From positions 1-46,750 of the forward strand of contig QZIR01000029.1 of NCBI GenBank assembly GCA_003604975.1: a DNA stretch of 46,750 nucleotides, written 5' to 3'. The DNA comes from Desulforudis sp. (lineage in GTDB: Bacteria > Bacillota > Desulfotomaculia > Desulfotomaculales > Desulforudaceae). The notes below the pieces were generated by a model. The model saw nothing but the letters and a program-made list of their open reading frames with translations, did not search any database and had not been told where the DNA came from. Position numbers and translations under genes: made by a program. Of the stretch, positions 7,667-17,700 are shown piece after piece (within the stretch, counting starts at the first letter, position 1; each line of letters opens with the position of its first letter).

Positions 7667-10600
7667 CGCATACCCTCCAGCCGGTCCCAGGCGGCAAGGA
7701 CCAGTCGCTGGGTGCGGAATTCGCCGTGTTCGCGTAGTTCGTTGGTCTTGAGGACGCGGAAGGTTTCCGAGGGGTAGTCCGACCCCATGACCTCGGCCGG
7801 GTCGAGGATGTAGCGCAGTTCGTCCCGGTTGAGGCCGTAGAGCCGGGCGTAATAGCCATCGAGTTCGGCGCGGAGCAGGGCGCGGCGCTCCGGGTCAAAG
7901 GCAAAGGGCGGGCCGGTGTGACCCAAGTCTCTGGCCCAGGGTGCCAGGTCGTGGCTGGTGTAGGTCAACTCCAGGACCCGGGGGACGATGAAGGCCAGAT
8001 CCGCCTCAGAGTATGCCTCCGGCGGGAGGACGGGAAATTGTTTGAGGTAGCTGTATGTCAGGTGCGTTCCCCCAACTTTCTGACGGGCCATGCCGTCAAG
8101 CACCAGGGAGTTAAAATTACCAAGTAGGGCCGCCTGTTGGTGAGGGGATACGTTGTCGCAAGACCACAATGGTAGAGTATGCCCCACCCCCACCCTTGGT
8201 AACACGCTGGCGATCACTGTCCTAAGGACATGAGCACTTGTAATATCTCGCCAGCCCATGAGCCAGCGGGGGGAGCGTCCATCCAGCAGTTCATCCACGG
8301 CGGCCCAGAGGTCGCGTGCCCGGCGCAGGGCGGCCAGTTCAGGCCCCTGTAAGGGCTGGTGGTCGCGGGCCTCGGCCTGGATTTTCTCATCGCGCCAGGC
8401 CTTGGCGTCAAGGGGCAGGGCGGCGAAAAGTGGCCCGGCCAGGGCGAGTAGATTCTCCCGCGCCTGCGCGGCGGTCTTGAGCACCTTGAGCTCCCCGTGG
8501 CCAGCCTCCACCCAGTTGGCCAGGGTATACAGGACCGCCTTTTCGTCCTCGCCGGTATATCCCCTGGCCAGCGCCTTGGGCACATCGGCGATCCGGGCCA
8601 GCACCTCGCGGGTCCGAACCCTGTAGCGGGGGGTGACGCTAAAGCCCGGGTTATCCTTGTCCACCAACGCAACATCCACTGCTGCCTTCTCGCCGTCCTC
8701 ATCCTGCTGATATGATGCCCAGCGGTGGTCGAACTGGTGGATCATCTTGGCCTCGTACAGGGGCAGATGATCGCTCTTGCCAGTGTCGGCAAAGAGATGG
8801 CTGTCGTTGGCCATATCGAGCATCCTCATGAAACGGATGCCCCAGGGGTTTGCGCCTGGGGCGTCCTCATCCGCCTCCCGGATCAGTACCGGCACCCGGC
8901 TGTAGATCTTGCGGGTCAGTTCCGCGTCCATCCGGCTGCGGAAGACCGGGCAAGTGCGGGTGTTGGGGTTAAGAAGCTTAAATTCTTCTGGCGTGAGTGA
9001 AAAACGTCTTCGTGTATCGAGAAGTTGAATGGGTTGCCTGGCGAAGAAAATGAACTCTGAGGGACGATTATTGTCTTCCTCTCCCAGAATCAAAAGGCAA
9101 AATCTGAACGAATGGTGAACCGCCGGAAAAATGAACTCTTCATTTTCAAAAGAATATAGTGCTACCAATTTGCCTCTCATGACAATATTGAAAAAATAGG
9201 CTTTGGTGGAGTCATCAGTGGCAATGCCGGTGGGCACAATGAAGCCGGCCCGACCGATCTTAACCACGATCTGACTGATAGTCTCGGCAAAGAGGGCATA
9301 GGTGTTGACATCCCCCACCCCGGTGAGGGGATAGCGGCCGCCCTCCTCGCCCTTGACGTGGGCGTAGAGGCTGGCGGCCTCGGCGCTGCGGCGGGCGGTG
9401 ATGAAGGCCTGGTACAAACTTTGCTCCGCCTCGCAGACCCGGTCGTCGTGGGGCAGTTCCGGATGGAGATTCTTGGCCAGCATGCCCTGGGCCAGCCAGG
9501 CGATACGCTGGCCGCGTTCCGCCTTGTTTTTGGCGTTGGCGATTTCCGGATGGCGGGTGGCAAAGAACTCCTCCTCCTGGAGCTTGATCCGCTCCCAAGG
9601 CGGATTGGCGAGCACGCAATCAAAGCCGCCCCGGCTGAATACCTGCGGGAAGGCCAGCGGCCAGTGGAGCACTCCGGCCTCGGTGCACGCGGCTCGGGCC
9701 GCAGCCAGACAGGCAGTATGGCTGGCATCCGCCGCGCCACCGGCGAGGGCGGCCGCGAGACTGACGCTGGTGGGGACAGCTGCTTCCACCTGCTTGGGCA
9801 GGAGAAAGGCCCCCACGAAGATGTCAGCCCCATGGGCCAGGCTGCTCTGCCTCTCTGCGAGCAGAAAGGCCGCATAGGCCTCTTCCTTGGCCGCGACCTC
9901 TTGTGGTGTCGTGTCCGGCATCGCCTCCAGGGCATGGAGCCGGGCCAGGGCGTCGTTCTGCTCTGCCCCCATTTTCTGCTCCCAGGCCCAGTTGCGCTGC
10001 TTGCCAAAGAGTTTACGCCCCTGCCGGTTGGCCTGGGAGAGTTTCTTGCAGGCCTCCTTGTCGTCCCCGGACAGGGGTTTGAAGGCGACGTCCGGGATGC
10101 CGTCGCGCAACTGGGCAAAATCGGTGAGTCCCAGCAGGGCATCGCCCTGGATCAGATGGTGGTCGAGAAAGGAAAGGGGCCGACCCGGCTCATACCCCTC
10201 CAGCCACAGGGCGGTCCGCGCCAGTTCCAGGGCCAGGGGGTTCTTGTCCACCCCGAAGATCGAATGGGCGATTACCTCGCGCAGGGCATGGCGGTAGTCC
10301 TCGAGGCGGGCGGCGCCATCCACGGCCCGGGCCTGGGCCAGCCGCTCGGCCAGCCGCCGGGCCGCGGCGAGGAGAAAATGGCCGGAGCCGCAGGCCGGAT
10401 CAATGACGGATATGGCAAGCAGGGCCGCGGTGGGGTTGTCGGGTCGGGCGGCAAGATGCGCTTCGATCACCGGGTCGAGGGCGGATTTGATCAGCTCCTG
10501 GACCAGGCTGTCCGGGGTGTAGTAACTGCCGGTGGTCTTGCGGGCATGGCCGGAGGTATCGCCCTCTTCGGTGATGCCGACAAAGCCGAAGGTCCGGGCC

Positions 10601-11934
10601 GCCAGATCGATGCTCGGCGTCAGCTCCAGCAGGCTCTCGTACACCGAGCCTAGCTCCTCCGGCCCCATGTTGCCGTAATCCACCAGGGAGAGGGATCCGC
10701 CGACCATGGCCCAGCGCAGGTGGTACATGGCGGCCAGGAAGGCGCGGTTGCCGAGGGCGCAGTCATCCAGGGTCGGGCACTGGCTGGCGGCGAAGAGCCC
10801 GCCCAGGGCCGGCAGTGCCAGTCTGGGCTCGCCGGTCCGCAGGCCGCGGAAAACTATGCGCTGGCCCTGCCAGAGATCATCGTACCGATCCCGGGCCACC
10901 CGGCGCAGGGCGCGGCCGGTGAGCCGGCGCAGGGCATAGCCTTGCGCGTACACCTCTCGGGCTGCTTGACCGTCGGGGATTGCAGTATTCAGGTGCAGAA
11001 GTTCCCGCTCCTCCAGGGTGAAGAGAAAGAGAAAGCGGTAGATCAGGCGGAGCAGTTCCTGAAAATAACCATCCCTGGTGAGTGCGCCCTCGTGGAGAGC
11101 CAGTCGCAGGCTGTCATTGTCCGGGTGCTGCAGGAAACCCTCGCCCAGATCGATGAGCGCCTGGGTTACACCGATACGCAGCCCCTCCCGTACCCGGGTC
11201 CCCTGGGTCCGACCCTCGTTGCGCCACTGTTCCCAGATGCAGTCGGTGGCGGACGTGTCCTCCCTGCCCGCCCGGCTGGCGTGCAGAATACGCCACAGGG
11301 CTGCGAAATCGGGGTAACGGCCCCCCTCGCCCAGGATATTTTCCAGGTCGAACTCCAGGAAGCTGGGCCGGGTGAGGGTGGCGGCATCCCGCAGGAGCCG
11401 GAGCTGGCGGCCGTTGATCACCAGCGCCCAGAGACATGCGTGGCTGGCGTTGAGGAATTCTTGGGCGAGCTGAAAGGCGCTTTTTTTGCGGCTGCCCCCA
11501 CCTTCCACGACAAAGCGGGGATCCGGATCATCCAGAGGAAGGTCATGGGGGGCGACGATCACCGGCACCCGACCGCTGGCCATGAGCGGGATGGGATAGA
11601 CCCCGTTGGCAAGGGTGATCCCCCCTGTTGCCGCAAGGTCGGCATAGCCCAGGGCGTCCCGCAGCAGTTCCCGGGCAAAGGCCATGGTGGCGGCATGGGG
11701 GTCAGAATCCTGCCGGACCAGACCCGGGGCGAAGCTCCGCCACTGGGCCAGGGCGATCTGGAAGGCCCGGCCATACTCGTCATGGAGTTTGAGCCCCTTG
11801 GGAAGCAGGTAATCGGCACCCTGCTGGCGGGTGTGCTCACCGCGGGCGATCTTTTCCAGCAGGTCCGGGACAAAAAGCGCCCCTTCGAGGAGCAGGGTGG
11901 AGAACGAGAGGGTTTCGTGGTTCTTTCTGGCCAT
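7663..11934 (-). CDS. drmMI: Eco57I/DrmMI-like adenine-specific DNA methylase
   Basis: A large N6-adenine methylase of the Eco57I, PglX and DrmMI type, 1423 aa. SAM motif I is DPACGSGHF at about 511-519 and the catalytic motif is NPPW at about 777-780. Before motif I is the usual YYTPDSLVQELI segment. About 500 N-terminal residues precede it, and a target-recognition and helical region of 640 residues follows. An ATG at 11955 overlaps the helicase end, but the ATG at 11934 has AAGGAG 7 bases upstream and is chosen. In DISARM this enzyme marks host DNA so that the helicase complex spares it. The 3' end overlaps the HEPN gene. The methylase function is very likely; the DISARM assignment depends on the neighbours. 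Confidence 0.85.
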   Translation of the reverse strand: MARKNHETLSFSTLLLEGALFVPDLLEKIARGEHTRQQGADYLLPKGLKLHDEYGRAFQIALAQWRSFAPGLVRQDSDPHAATMAFARELLRDALGYADLAATGGITLANGVYPIPLMASGRVPVIVAPHDLPLDDPDPRFVVEGGGSRKKSAFQLAQEFLNASHACLWALVINGRQLRLLRDAATLTRPSFLEFDLENILGEGGRYPDFAALWRILHASRAGREDTSATDCIWEQWRNEGRTQGTRVREGLRIGVTQALIDLGEGFLQHPDNDSLRLALHEGALTRDGYFQELLRLIYRFLFLFTLEERELLHLNTAIPDGQAAREVYAQGYALRRLTGRALRRVARDRYDDLWQGQRIVFRGLRTGEPRLALPALGGLFAASQCPTLDDCALGNRAFLAAMYHLRWAMVGGSLSLVDYGNMGPEELGSVYESLLELTPSIDLAARTFGFVGITEEGDTSGHARKTTGSYYTPDSLVQELIKSALDPVIEAHLAARPDNPTAALLAISVIDPACGSGHFLLAAARRLAERLAQARAVDGAARLEDYRHALREVIAHSIFGVDKNPLALELARTALWLEGYEPGRPLSFLDHHLIQGDALLGLTDFAQLRDGIPDVAFKPLSGDDKEACKKLSQANRQGRKLFGKQRNWAWEQKMGAEQNDALARLHALEAMPDTTPQEVAAKEEAYAAFLLAERQSSLAHGADIFVGAFLLPKQVEAAVPTSVSLAAALAGGAADASHTACLAAARAACTEAGVLHWPLAFPQVFSRGGFDCVLANPPWERIKLQEEEFFATRHPEIANAKNKAERGQRIAWLAQGMLAKNLHPELPHDDRVCEAEQSLYQAFITARRSAEAASLYAHVKGEEGGRYPLTGVGDVNTYALFAETISQIVVKIGRAGFIVPTGIATDDSTKAYFFNIVMRGKLVALYSFENEEFIFPAVHHSFRFCLLILGEEDNNRPSEFIFFARQPIQLLDTRRRFSLTPEEFKLLNPNTRTCPVFRSRMDAELTRKIYSRVPVLIREADEDAPGANPWGIRFMRMLDMANDSHLFADTGKSDHLPLYEAKMIHQFDHRWASYQQDEDGEKAAVDVALVDKDNPGFSVTPRYRVRTREVLARIADVPKALARGYTGEDEKAVLYTLANWVEAGHGELKVLKTAAQARENLLALAGPLFAALPLDAKAWRDEKIQAEARDHQPLQGPELAALRRARDLWAAVDELLDGRSPRWLMGWRDITSAHVLRTVIASVLPRVGVGHTLPLWSCDNVSPHQQAALLGNFNSLVLDGMARQKVGGTHLTYSYLKQFPVLPPEAYSEADLAFIVPRVLELTYTSHDLAPWARDLGHTGPPFAFDPERRALLRAELDGYYARLYGLNRDELRYILDPAEVMGSDYPSETFRVLKTNELREHGEFRTQRLVLAAWDRLEGMR

Positions 11935-11944
11935 CCTCGTCTCC

Positions 11945-14746
11945 TTATAGCTCATCCGGCAGCAGCACGGATACCCCGATCACATCCACGGGCAGGCAGG
12001 GCCGCACCGTATAGCTGCCCAGGTCGCGGGCCGCCTCCCGCACCCGCCGGTGGTCGGCCAGCAGCGCCTCGGCCCGCTCGTAGGCCAGGGTCTCCAAGCG
12101 TTCCTGGTTGCTCTGCAGAAAGGAGAGCGCGGTGGCGATCTCCCGGCTGGCCGCTTCCGGAGCCAGGTTGGCGCTGGGGGTAACCCGCAGGAGCGTTGCC
12201 AGGTCGGCCTTGATCCACTCTGGGCTGGTGCGGCCGCGCACCGCAAGGGCCGCGGTCTCCTCGGCCATCAGGGTGCGGGCCTCGCCCTTGCGGGCATAGC
12301 TGAGCTGGTGCCGGAGGCGGAGCAGGTAAATGGTAGTGACCACCTCCACATCGGCGGTAATGGTTGCGGCGGCCCGGGCGGCCAGCGGGGTGCCGTCGGC
12401 CAGTGCCCCCTCCAGCAGGGTATCGGCCAGCAGGGCGACCAGGGGATGACTGCGGTGCACGAACTGGGCGGTGGGCAGGGGCGGATACTGGAAATCGATG
12501 GCCAGAGGCCGGTCGATATGCTCCTGGGCAAGCCGCTCCTGCAGGACCTGGGGCAGGTGCTGCGGCAGGAACCTGTGGGCCGTCCGCCGGTAGGTCTCCA
12601 GCGGGGCATTCAGGCGGGCGCAGGCATTGCGCACAAAGCGGGCCACCTCCTCCTCCCCGCCCAGCACGGCAAGCTGCCGTCGCCATTCCGGAAGCACCTC
12701 TTCCGGCTTCAACCGTCGCTGGGCAAAGACGGTGCGGTTGGCCTTGGCCTTTTCCAGGGCGTCCTGCCACATGGTCTCCATCGGCTTCAGGATCTCGGTC
12801 GCGCCGCTGAAGTCGAACACAGTCGTCTGCCGGGGCTGCGCCGGGACCTTGCGTTTCATGAGCGAGGCCTTGATCATGGCCTGGTTTATGCGCTGCGAAT
12901 CCTCGGGCATGGGAACCAGGATGCCCAGTTCCTGGCGGATAGCCTCGGCCTTTTTCAGGATGACGTTAAGGATGAAGCCGTCCACCGGGTTGTCCTGGCC
13001 ATAGAGCATGGCGCAGCGGACCTCCTTCGCCTTTTGCCCGAACCGGTCCACTCTCCCTTCCCGTTGTTCGTGGCGGGTGGGGTTCCAGGCCAGATCATAA
13101 TGCACGATAGCATTGAAGTGGTGCTGGAGGTTGACCCCCTCGGAGAGGCAGTCGGTGGCCACCAGTATCGGCTGTTCGCTGCCGCCAAGCTCCTCGACCC
13201 GCACTTCCCGTTCCTCCGGGGTGTACTCCCCGGTGACCGCATCCACGGTCACCTTGGGGAAATGCTGGCGCAGATGCTCGGCGACATAGTGGGCGGTGGC
13301 CACGTAGCGGCAGAAGATCACCGGCCGGAAGCCATCGGCGACCAGCGGTCCGAGGTGACGGATCAGGGCGGCCAGCTTGGGATCGTCCTTGCTGCCGGCC
13401 AGCGCCCGGGCCTGGTCAATCAGCCGCTGCAGGAGCGCGGCATCCTCCACCCTGGCCGCGGCAGGTTCCAGGTCGCTGATCGAAAGATCATCTCCGTGGC
13501 CGTCACTCAGCCGCTCGTCAGCGGCCAGGGACTCCATTTCCTCCATCGTGCCCGCAAGCCGGGTCGTGAGCGCTTTTACTGCCGCCGCCGGCGAGGAGGA
13601 AACACAGCGGAGCAGCGCCAGGGTGACATACCAGATCAGACGCGCCGCCTGCCCCTGCTCCTGCTCGGTGCGGGCGGCCAGCTCCACGCAGTAGTCGCGG
13701 ACGTTGTCGAACAGCTCGCCCCAGCGGCCGGACAGGGCGTAGGTGACCTCGGCGGTCATCCGCCGGGGAAAGATGCTGGTATCCTGCCACTCCTCGATGT
13801 CCTTGCGCCGGCGCTGCACGAAATGGCGGGCCAGCTCTTCTCGGAGCGGCTTGCGGCTCTCCGGCGCCGCGCCCTGCAGGGTGGCGAACTCTGGGTTGAG
13901 GAGCGACAGCAGGTTATGAAAGGCGGTATCATCCCCGGAATGCGGGGTGGCGGTGAGCATCAGCAGGTGGCGCTCGGGGTCGGCGACCAGGCGCTGGAGC
14001 AACTCGAAACGCAGCTGCTTGCCCTGGCCGGCGGCAGCGCAGGTGTGGGCCTCGTCCACGATGATGCATTCCGGGGCAATGGCCAGGAAATGATCCCGGT
14101 GGCGTTCGCTCTTGATATAGTCGAGGCTGACCACGACAAAGGGATGATGATCAAAAAGCGCTACCCCGGAGGGAAGTTTGCGCTCCAGAGAGGCCACGCT
14201 GCCGGCAGTCAGCCCCACGGCCTTGAGATGGAAATGGGTGGACAGCTCGTGCAGCCACTGCTCGACCAGATGAGGCGGACAGAGCACGGCCAGGCGGCTG
14301 ATCTCGCCCCGGTCAAGCAGTTCGCGGACAATCAGCCCCGCCTCGATGGTCTTACCGATGCCGACATCATCGGCGATGAGCAGGCGCACCGTGGGCAGGC
14401 GCAGGGCCATGAGCAGGGGCACCAACTGGTAGGCGCGGGGCTCGACCGCGATATTGCCGAAGGAACGGAACGGACCGGCCCCGGCCCGCAATTTAAGCTG
14501 CAGGGCGTCGCGGAGCAGTATGGCGGCATCATGGGCGCCGGGTCGGTTCGGGTCCGGCCAGGGGAAGGTGGCAGGTTCCGGCGGGGTCAGTTCAAGCTCA
14601 GGCAGAATGGTTGCCATATCTTCATCAGATCCGCCCAAGGGGCGCAGATGCAGGACCTGGGCGGATGACCGGGGCTGGACTACCCATTCCCGGCCCCGGG
14701 CTCGGACCAGAGCGCCGGGGGCAAATTCAAAGGCACTGTTTTCCAT
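11945..14746 (-). CDS. drmD: SNF2/HepA-type helicase, DrmD-like
   Basis: A 933-aa superfamily 2 ATPase. Motif I is DDVGIGKTIEAG (about 122-133), motif II VDEAHTCAAAG (DEAH about 229), motif III LMLTATPHSG, motif V DCLSEGVNLQHH and motif VI HEQREGRVDRFGQ (about 560). This is the HepA/RapA-like pattern seen in DrmD of class 1 DISARM. The frame extends upstream to 14800, but the ATG at 14746 overlaps the previous stop (TGATG) and has GAGGTGG just before it, so that start is chosen. It ends 10 bases before the methylase start. SNF2 proteins translocate on duplex DNA; here it probably scans or remodels foreign DNA. The C-terminal third is helical and not assigned. Confidence 0.85.
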   Translation of the reverse strand: MENSAFEFAPGALVRARGREWVVQPRSSAQVLHLRPLGGSDEDMATILPELELTPPEPATFPWPDPNRPGAHDAAILLRDALQLKLRAGAGPFRSFGNIAVEPRAYQLVPLLMALRLPTVRLLIADDVGIGKTIEAGLIVRELLDRGEISRLAVLCPPHLVEQWLHELSTHFHLKAVGLTAGSVASLERKLPSGVALFDHHPFVVVSLDYIKSERHRDHFLAIAPECIIVDEAHTCAAAGQGKQLRFELLQRLVADPERHLLMLTATPHSGDDTAFHNLLSLLNPEFATLQGAAPESRKPLREELARHFVQRRRKDIEEWQDTSIFPRRMTAEVTYALSGRWGELFDNVRDYCVELAARTEQEQGQAARLIWYVTLALLRCVSSSPAAAVKALTTRLAGTMEEMESLAADERLSDGHGDDLSISDLEPAAARVEDAALLQRLIDQARALAGSKDDPKLAALIRHLGPLVADGFRPVIFCRYVATAHYVAEHLRQHFPKVTVDAVTGEYTPEEREVRVEELGGSEQPILVATDCLSEGVNLQHHFNAIVHYDLAWNPTRHEQREGRVDRFGQKAKEVRCAMLYGQDNPVDGFILNVILKKAEAIRQELGILVPMPEDSQRINQAMIKASLMKRKVPAQPRQTTVFDFSGATEILKPMETMWQDALEKAKANRTVFAQRRLKPEEVLPEWRRQLAVLGGEEEVARFVRNACARLNAPLETYRRTAHRFLPQHLPQVLQERLAQEHIDRPLAIDFQYPPLPTAQFVHRSHPLVALLADTLLEGALADGTPLAARAAATITADVEVVTTIYLLRLRHQLSYARKGEARTLMAEETAALAVRGRTSPEWIKADLATLLRVTPSANLAPEAASREIATALSFLQSNQERLETLAYERAEALLADHRRVREAARDLGSYTVRPCLPVDVIGVSVLLPDEL

Positions 14747-17700
14747 CAGGAGCCACCTCGGCCAAAAATATCCGGGTATTGCGCAAACAGGGCGGGCCAT
14801 GCAGCCGGTGCCGCAGGGAAAACCAGGATGCGCTGCCCCCGGTTCTCTGCATACTCCCGGATCTCGACGCTGGGCTCAGCGAAAAATACGAGCGCCCTTG
14901 CCTCCTTGTACTGGGCATCGGCAACGGCTTCCCCCCCCTTGAGAGGCACGGCAAAGGCATCCGGCCGCCGCAGTCTTTGGCTGTCCAGCGCGGCGAGCCA
15001 CTGGCCCAGCCCCTCGTCGCTGCCTGCCGAGGGGGGAGGGGCAGAGGACACGGCACCACCTGATGTGACCGAGGCATTGGCCAGGGCCACCAGCAGTTGC
15101 AGGGCCTCCGGTTCCAGACGGTTGATCTGCTCATGATCGGGTTGATTGAAATAGGACAGCAGGCAGAGATAGCAGCCAGCCTCGCACAGACGACCGCCAT
15201 CAGGGCGCAGCTGTTCCGTTGCGGCCAGGGTGTCCGTGGCAAGAGAGCCATCCGCGACGGCAAAGTGCATGACCCGCAGGGCCTGCCGTGCCACCTCGGC
15301 GAGTTGCCCGGGTTCTCCGGAAAGCCGGCTCAGGACGCCGGCGCCCCCCTCGGCCGCCTCGTAAAAGAGGATTGCCCGGCGGTTGTCGCCATTGGGCAGG
15401 GGTTCGGTCATTATTTCCGATTCCTCGATCTGGAATGTCTGTTCGATGCCCCGCTTGAGCGCCGCCTGCAGGGTGGCCATGACGCCCATGGTCAGATTCT
15501 GTGCCCGGGGGGTCAGGATCAGAATGTTTCGATGGTCCTCGACAAAGGGCACGATCCGCTGGTTGGGGATTTTCGCCCCCATGATGTCGTCCTGACCTTC
15601 TCCGCTCCCCTCATCTTCCGGGTTTTCCTGCTTGCTCCAGATTCCGGAAAGGGGATTGATGTAAAAACCGAGCTGATTCTTGTCCCGGCGTCGCCGCCAT
15701 CCCCGGTTGATCCGCCAGATGCGGGCTGCTGGCGCATAGGTAAGGGTGGCGATGGATGCATCGCCGAGCAGCACGGTTGCCTCCGTCTTTTGAATCAGCC
15801 CGTCCGGCCCTGGCAGAAAACGGTAGGTGGTCTGCAGGTCGAAACCCTGGCGCTGGCGTTCCTCGTCGTTGACGGAGATCCGCTCCACCGGGACGGTCTC
15901 CACGGTCTCGATCCGGTAGAGGCCGTTGATCCGGTCCTGGTCGGTGAGCGGCACACCGCAATTATCGCAGACGTTGTTGACCGGGTCGGGGGCGGCTTCA
16001 TCGCCCATGTGACCATGGCCGCAATGGGCACAGACACGGGCGGAGATCGTGGCCAGGGTGGTGTTGGCCGTGACATGGTCGGCGGCGCTGACATTCAGCT
16101 TGGCCCGGATCACCCGATAAGTCCGCCCCTCGTGATAGATCAGGCTGCGGGGGCCGAATTCGGACAGGGCCAGGAAGCGGGGGCGGCTTACCATGTTGCC
16201 TTCGCTTCCCCTGTCGCCGCCGGAACCACCCCGCGCTGGAATCCAGGCCATGAGCGGCAGGCGGGGAAAGTTGTAGCCGGGGAGGAAGCCCTGGCTAGCA
16301 AGATAGCGGTAGGTATAAAAATCGGTGTTGTACGCATTGCCAGCCTTCAACAGGAGTTGCCGCTGCTGGAAGGCATCACCGTAGCGCCGTTTGGCGTTTT
16401 CCCGCTCCCTGGGGCTCGCGGCGTGGCTCTTCGCCAGTCCGTCGGCCATTTCCATCTGCCGGGTCGTGGCATCGAAGAGATTGCGCCAGCGATCCAGGGA
16501 CCGGTCCAGGGTGTCCGCCGCCTTGGTGATAACCTGCTCCACATAGCGCTGATTGAACCAGGGGGCCGTCCCTGGGGTCATCTCCTGCTCAACCTCGGCC
16601 ATGACCTGTTGGGCATGGACAAGGGCTCGGGCCTGCACGGCGGGATCTGTCAAACTGGTCCATAGCGCCCGGTGGAGCGGCTTGGTGTCCTTTTCAAGGT
16701 CGAGGAGGGGGGCGATGCTCGCATCGAGTTCATGCTCCACGTCAGCCAGCCAGACGGCGTGTAGATGGCTTTCCACCAGGTCGCGGTTGGCAAGGTCGAG
16801 GGTGGGCGGCTTGACCACGCCGTGCACCATATCGGTGGCATTCCGGAAAAACCACTGGTCATGGGGACTTTGCGCTGCACAGTAGGTCAGTACTAGGGCC
16901 GGCTGGCCGGAGCGACCGGCGCGGCCGCTGCGCTGCGCATAATTGGCTGGTGTGGGCGGCACATTCCGGAGATAGACGGTGTTCAGGGCGGAGATATCCA
17001 CCCCCAGTTCCATGGTCGGCGAACAGAACAGCACCGGCAGCCGCTGGAGGGGCGCCGTATGCGCCGGGTCTGCGGCCCATTCGTCCCGATCCTTCTTTGT
17101 GTAGCGAAACCGCGCCTCAAGGCGCTTCCGTTTGCCACCATCCACCTGCGCGGTATGTTCATGGGCCTCGAACTCGAAGAGCGGATGTCCCGGGAGAGCA
17201 AGGACCCCTGCCACCGTGAGATAGAGCTGACGGAAAAAGGCGTTGATCCTGGTTTCTTCCTGCGATGGCGGATCTGTTTCCAGGCGCCAGACCAGGGCCG
17301 ATGCATTAAACCGCCAGCCGACGAGCTGCGCATCAACGGCTTTCGGCCGCACATAGCCGTAATTCTGAGCGGTCGGGAGAAACGCCTCCAGAATATCGGT
17401 GAACTCCTTGCCTTTCCAATTCGCTATCTGCCCGGCAAATTCCGTTTCCTGCCAGAACGTAGCCTGCTTGAGCAAGCGCACCAGCCTGGAACGCGGTCCG
17501 GCGCTGACCAGGTCTTCCCTGACCTTACCCTTGTATTCAGGGCGTTTGCCGAAGATGAGATATTTCGAGGTGGCCAACCGCTCGTCCGGGGCAAAGGACC
17601 ACCGCTCGTTCAGGTAACTGTAGGCGCTGTTTTTGGCACTGTCCTGATCCCCCGGGTCAAGATAGCGGGATTCAAGGCAGAGATTGCGCCGGAGTTCATC

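Noticed and set aside
9358-12183. Long plus-strand frames (431 and 487 codons) opposite the methylase
   Set aside because: Antisense shadows with skewed composition; the minus-strand frame has DPACGSGHF and NPPW.
12050-14668. 872-codon plus-strand frame opposite the SNF2 helicase
   Set aside because: GC-rich shadow of a well-supported gene; low-complexity Gly/Gln/Leu composition, no motif and no ribosome site.
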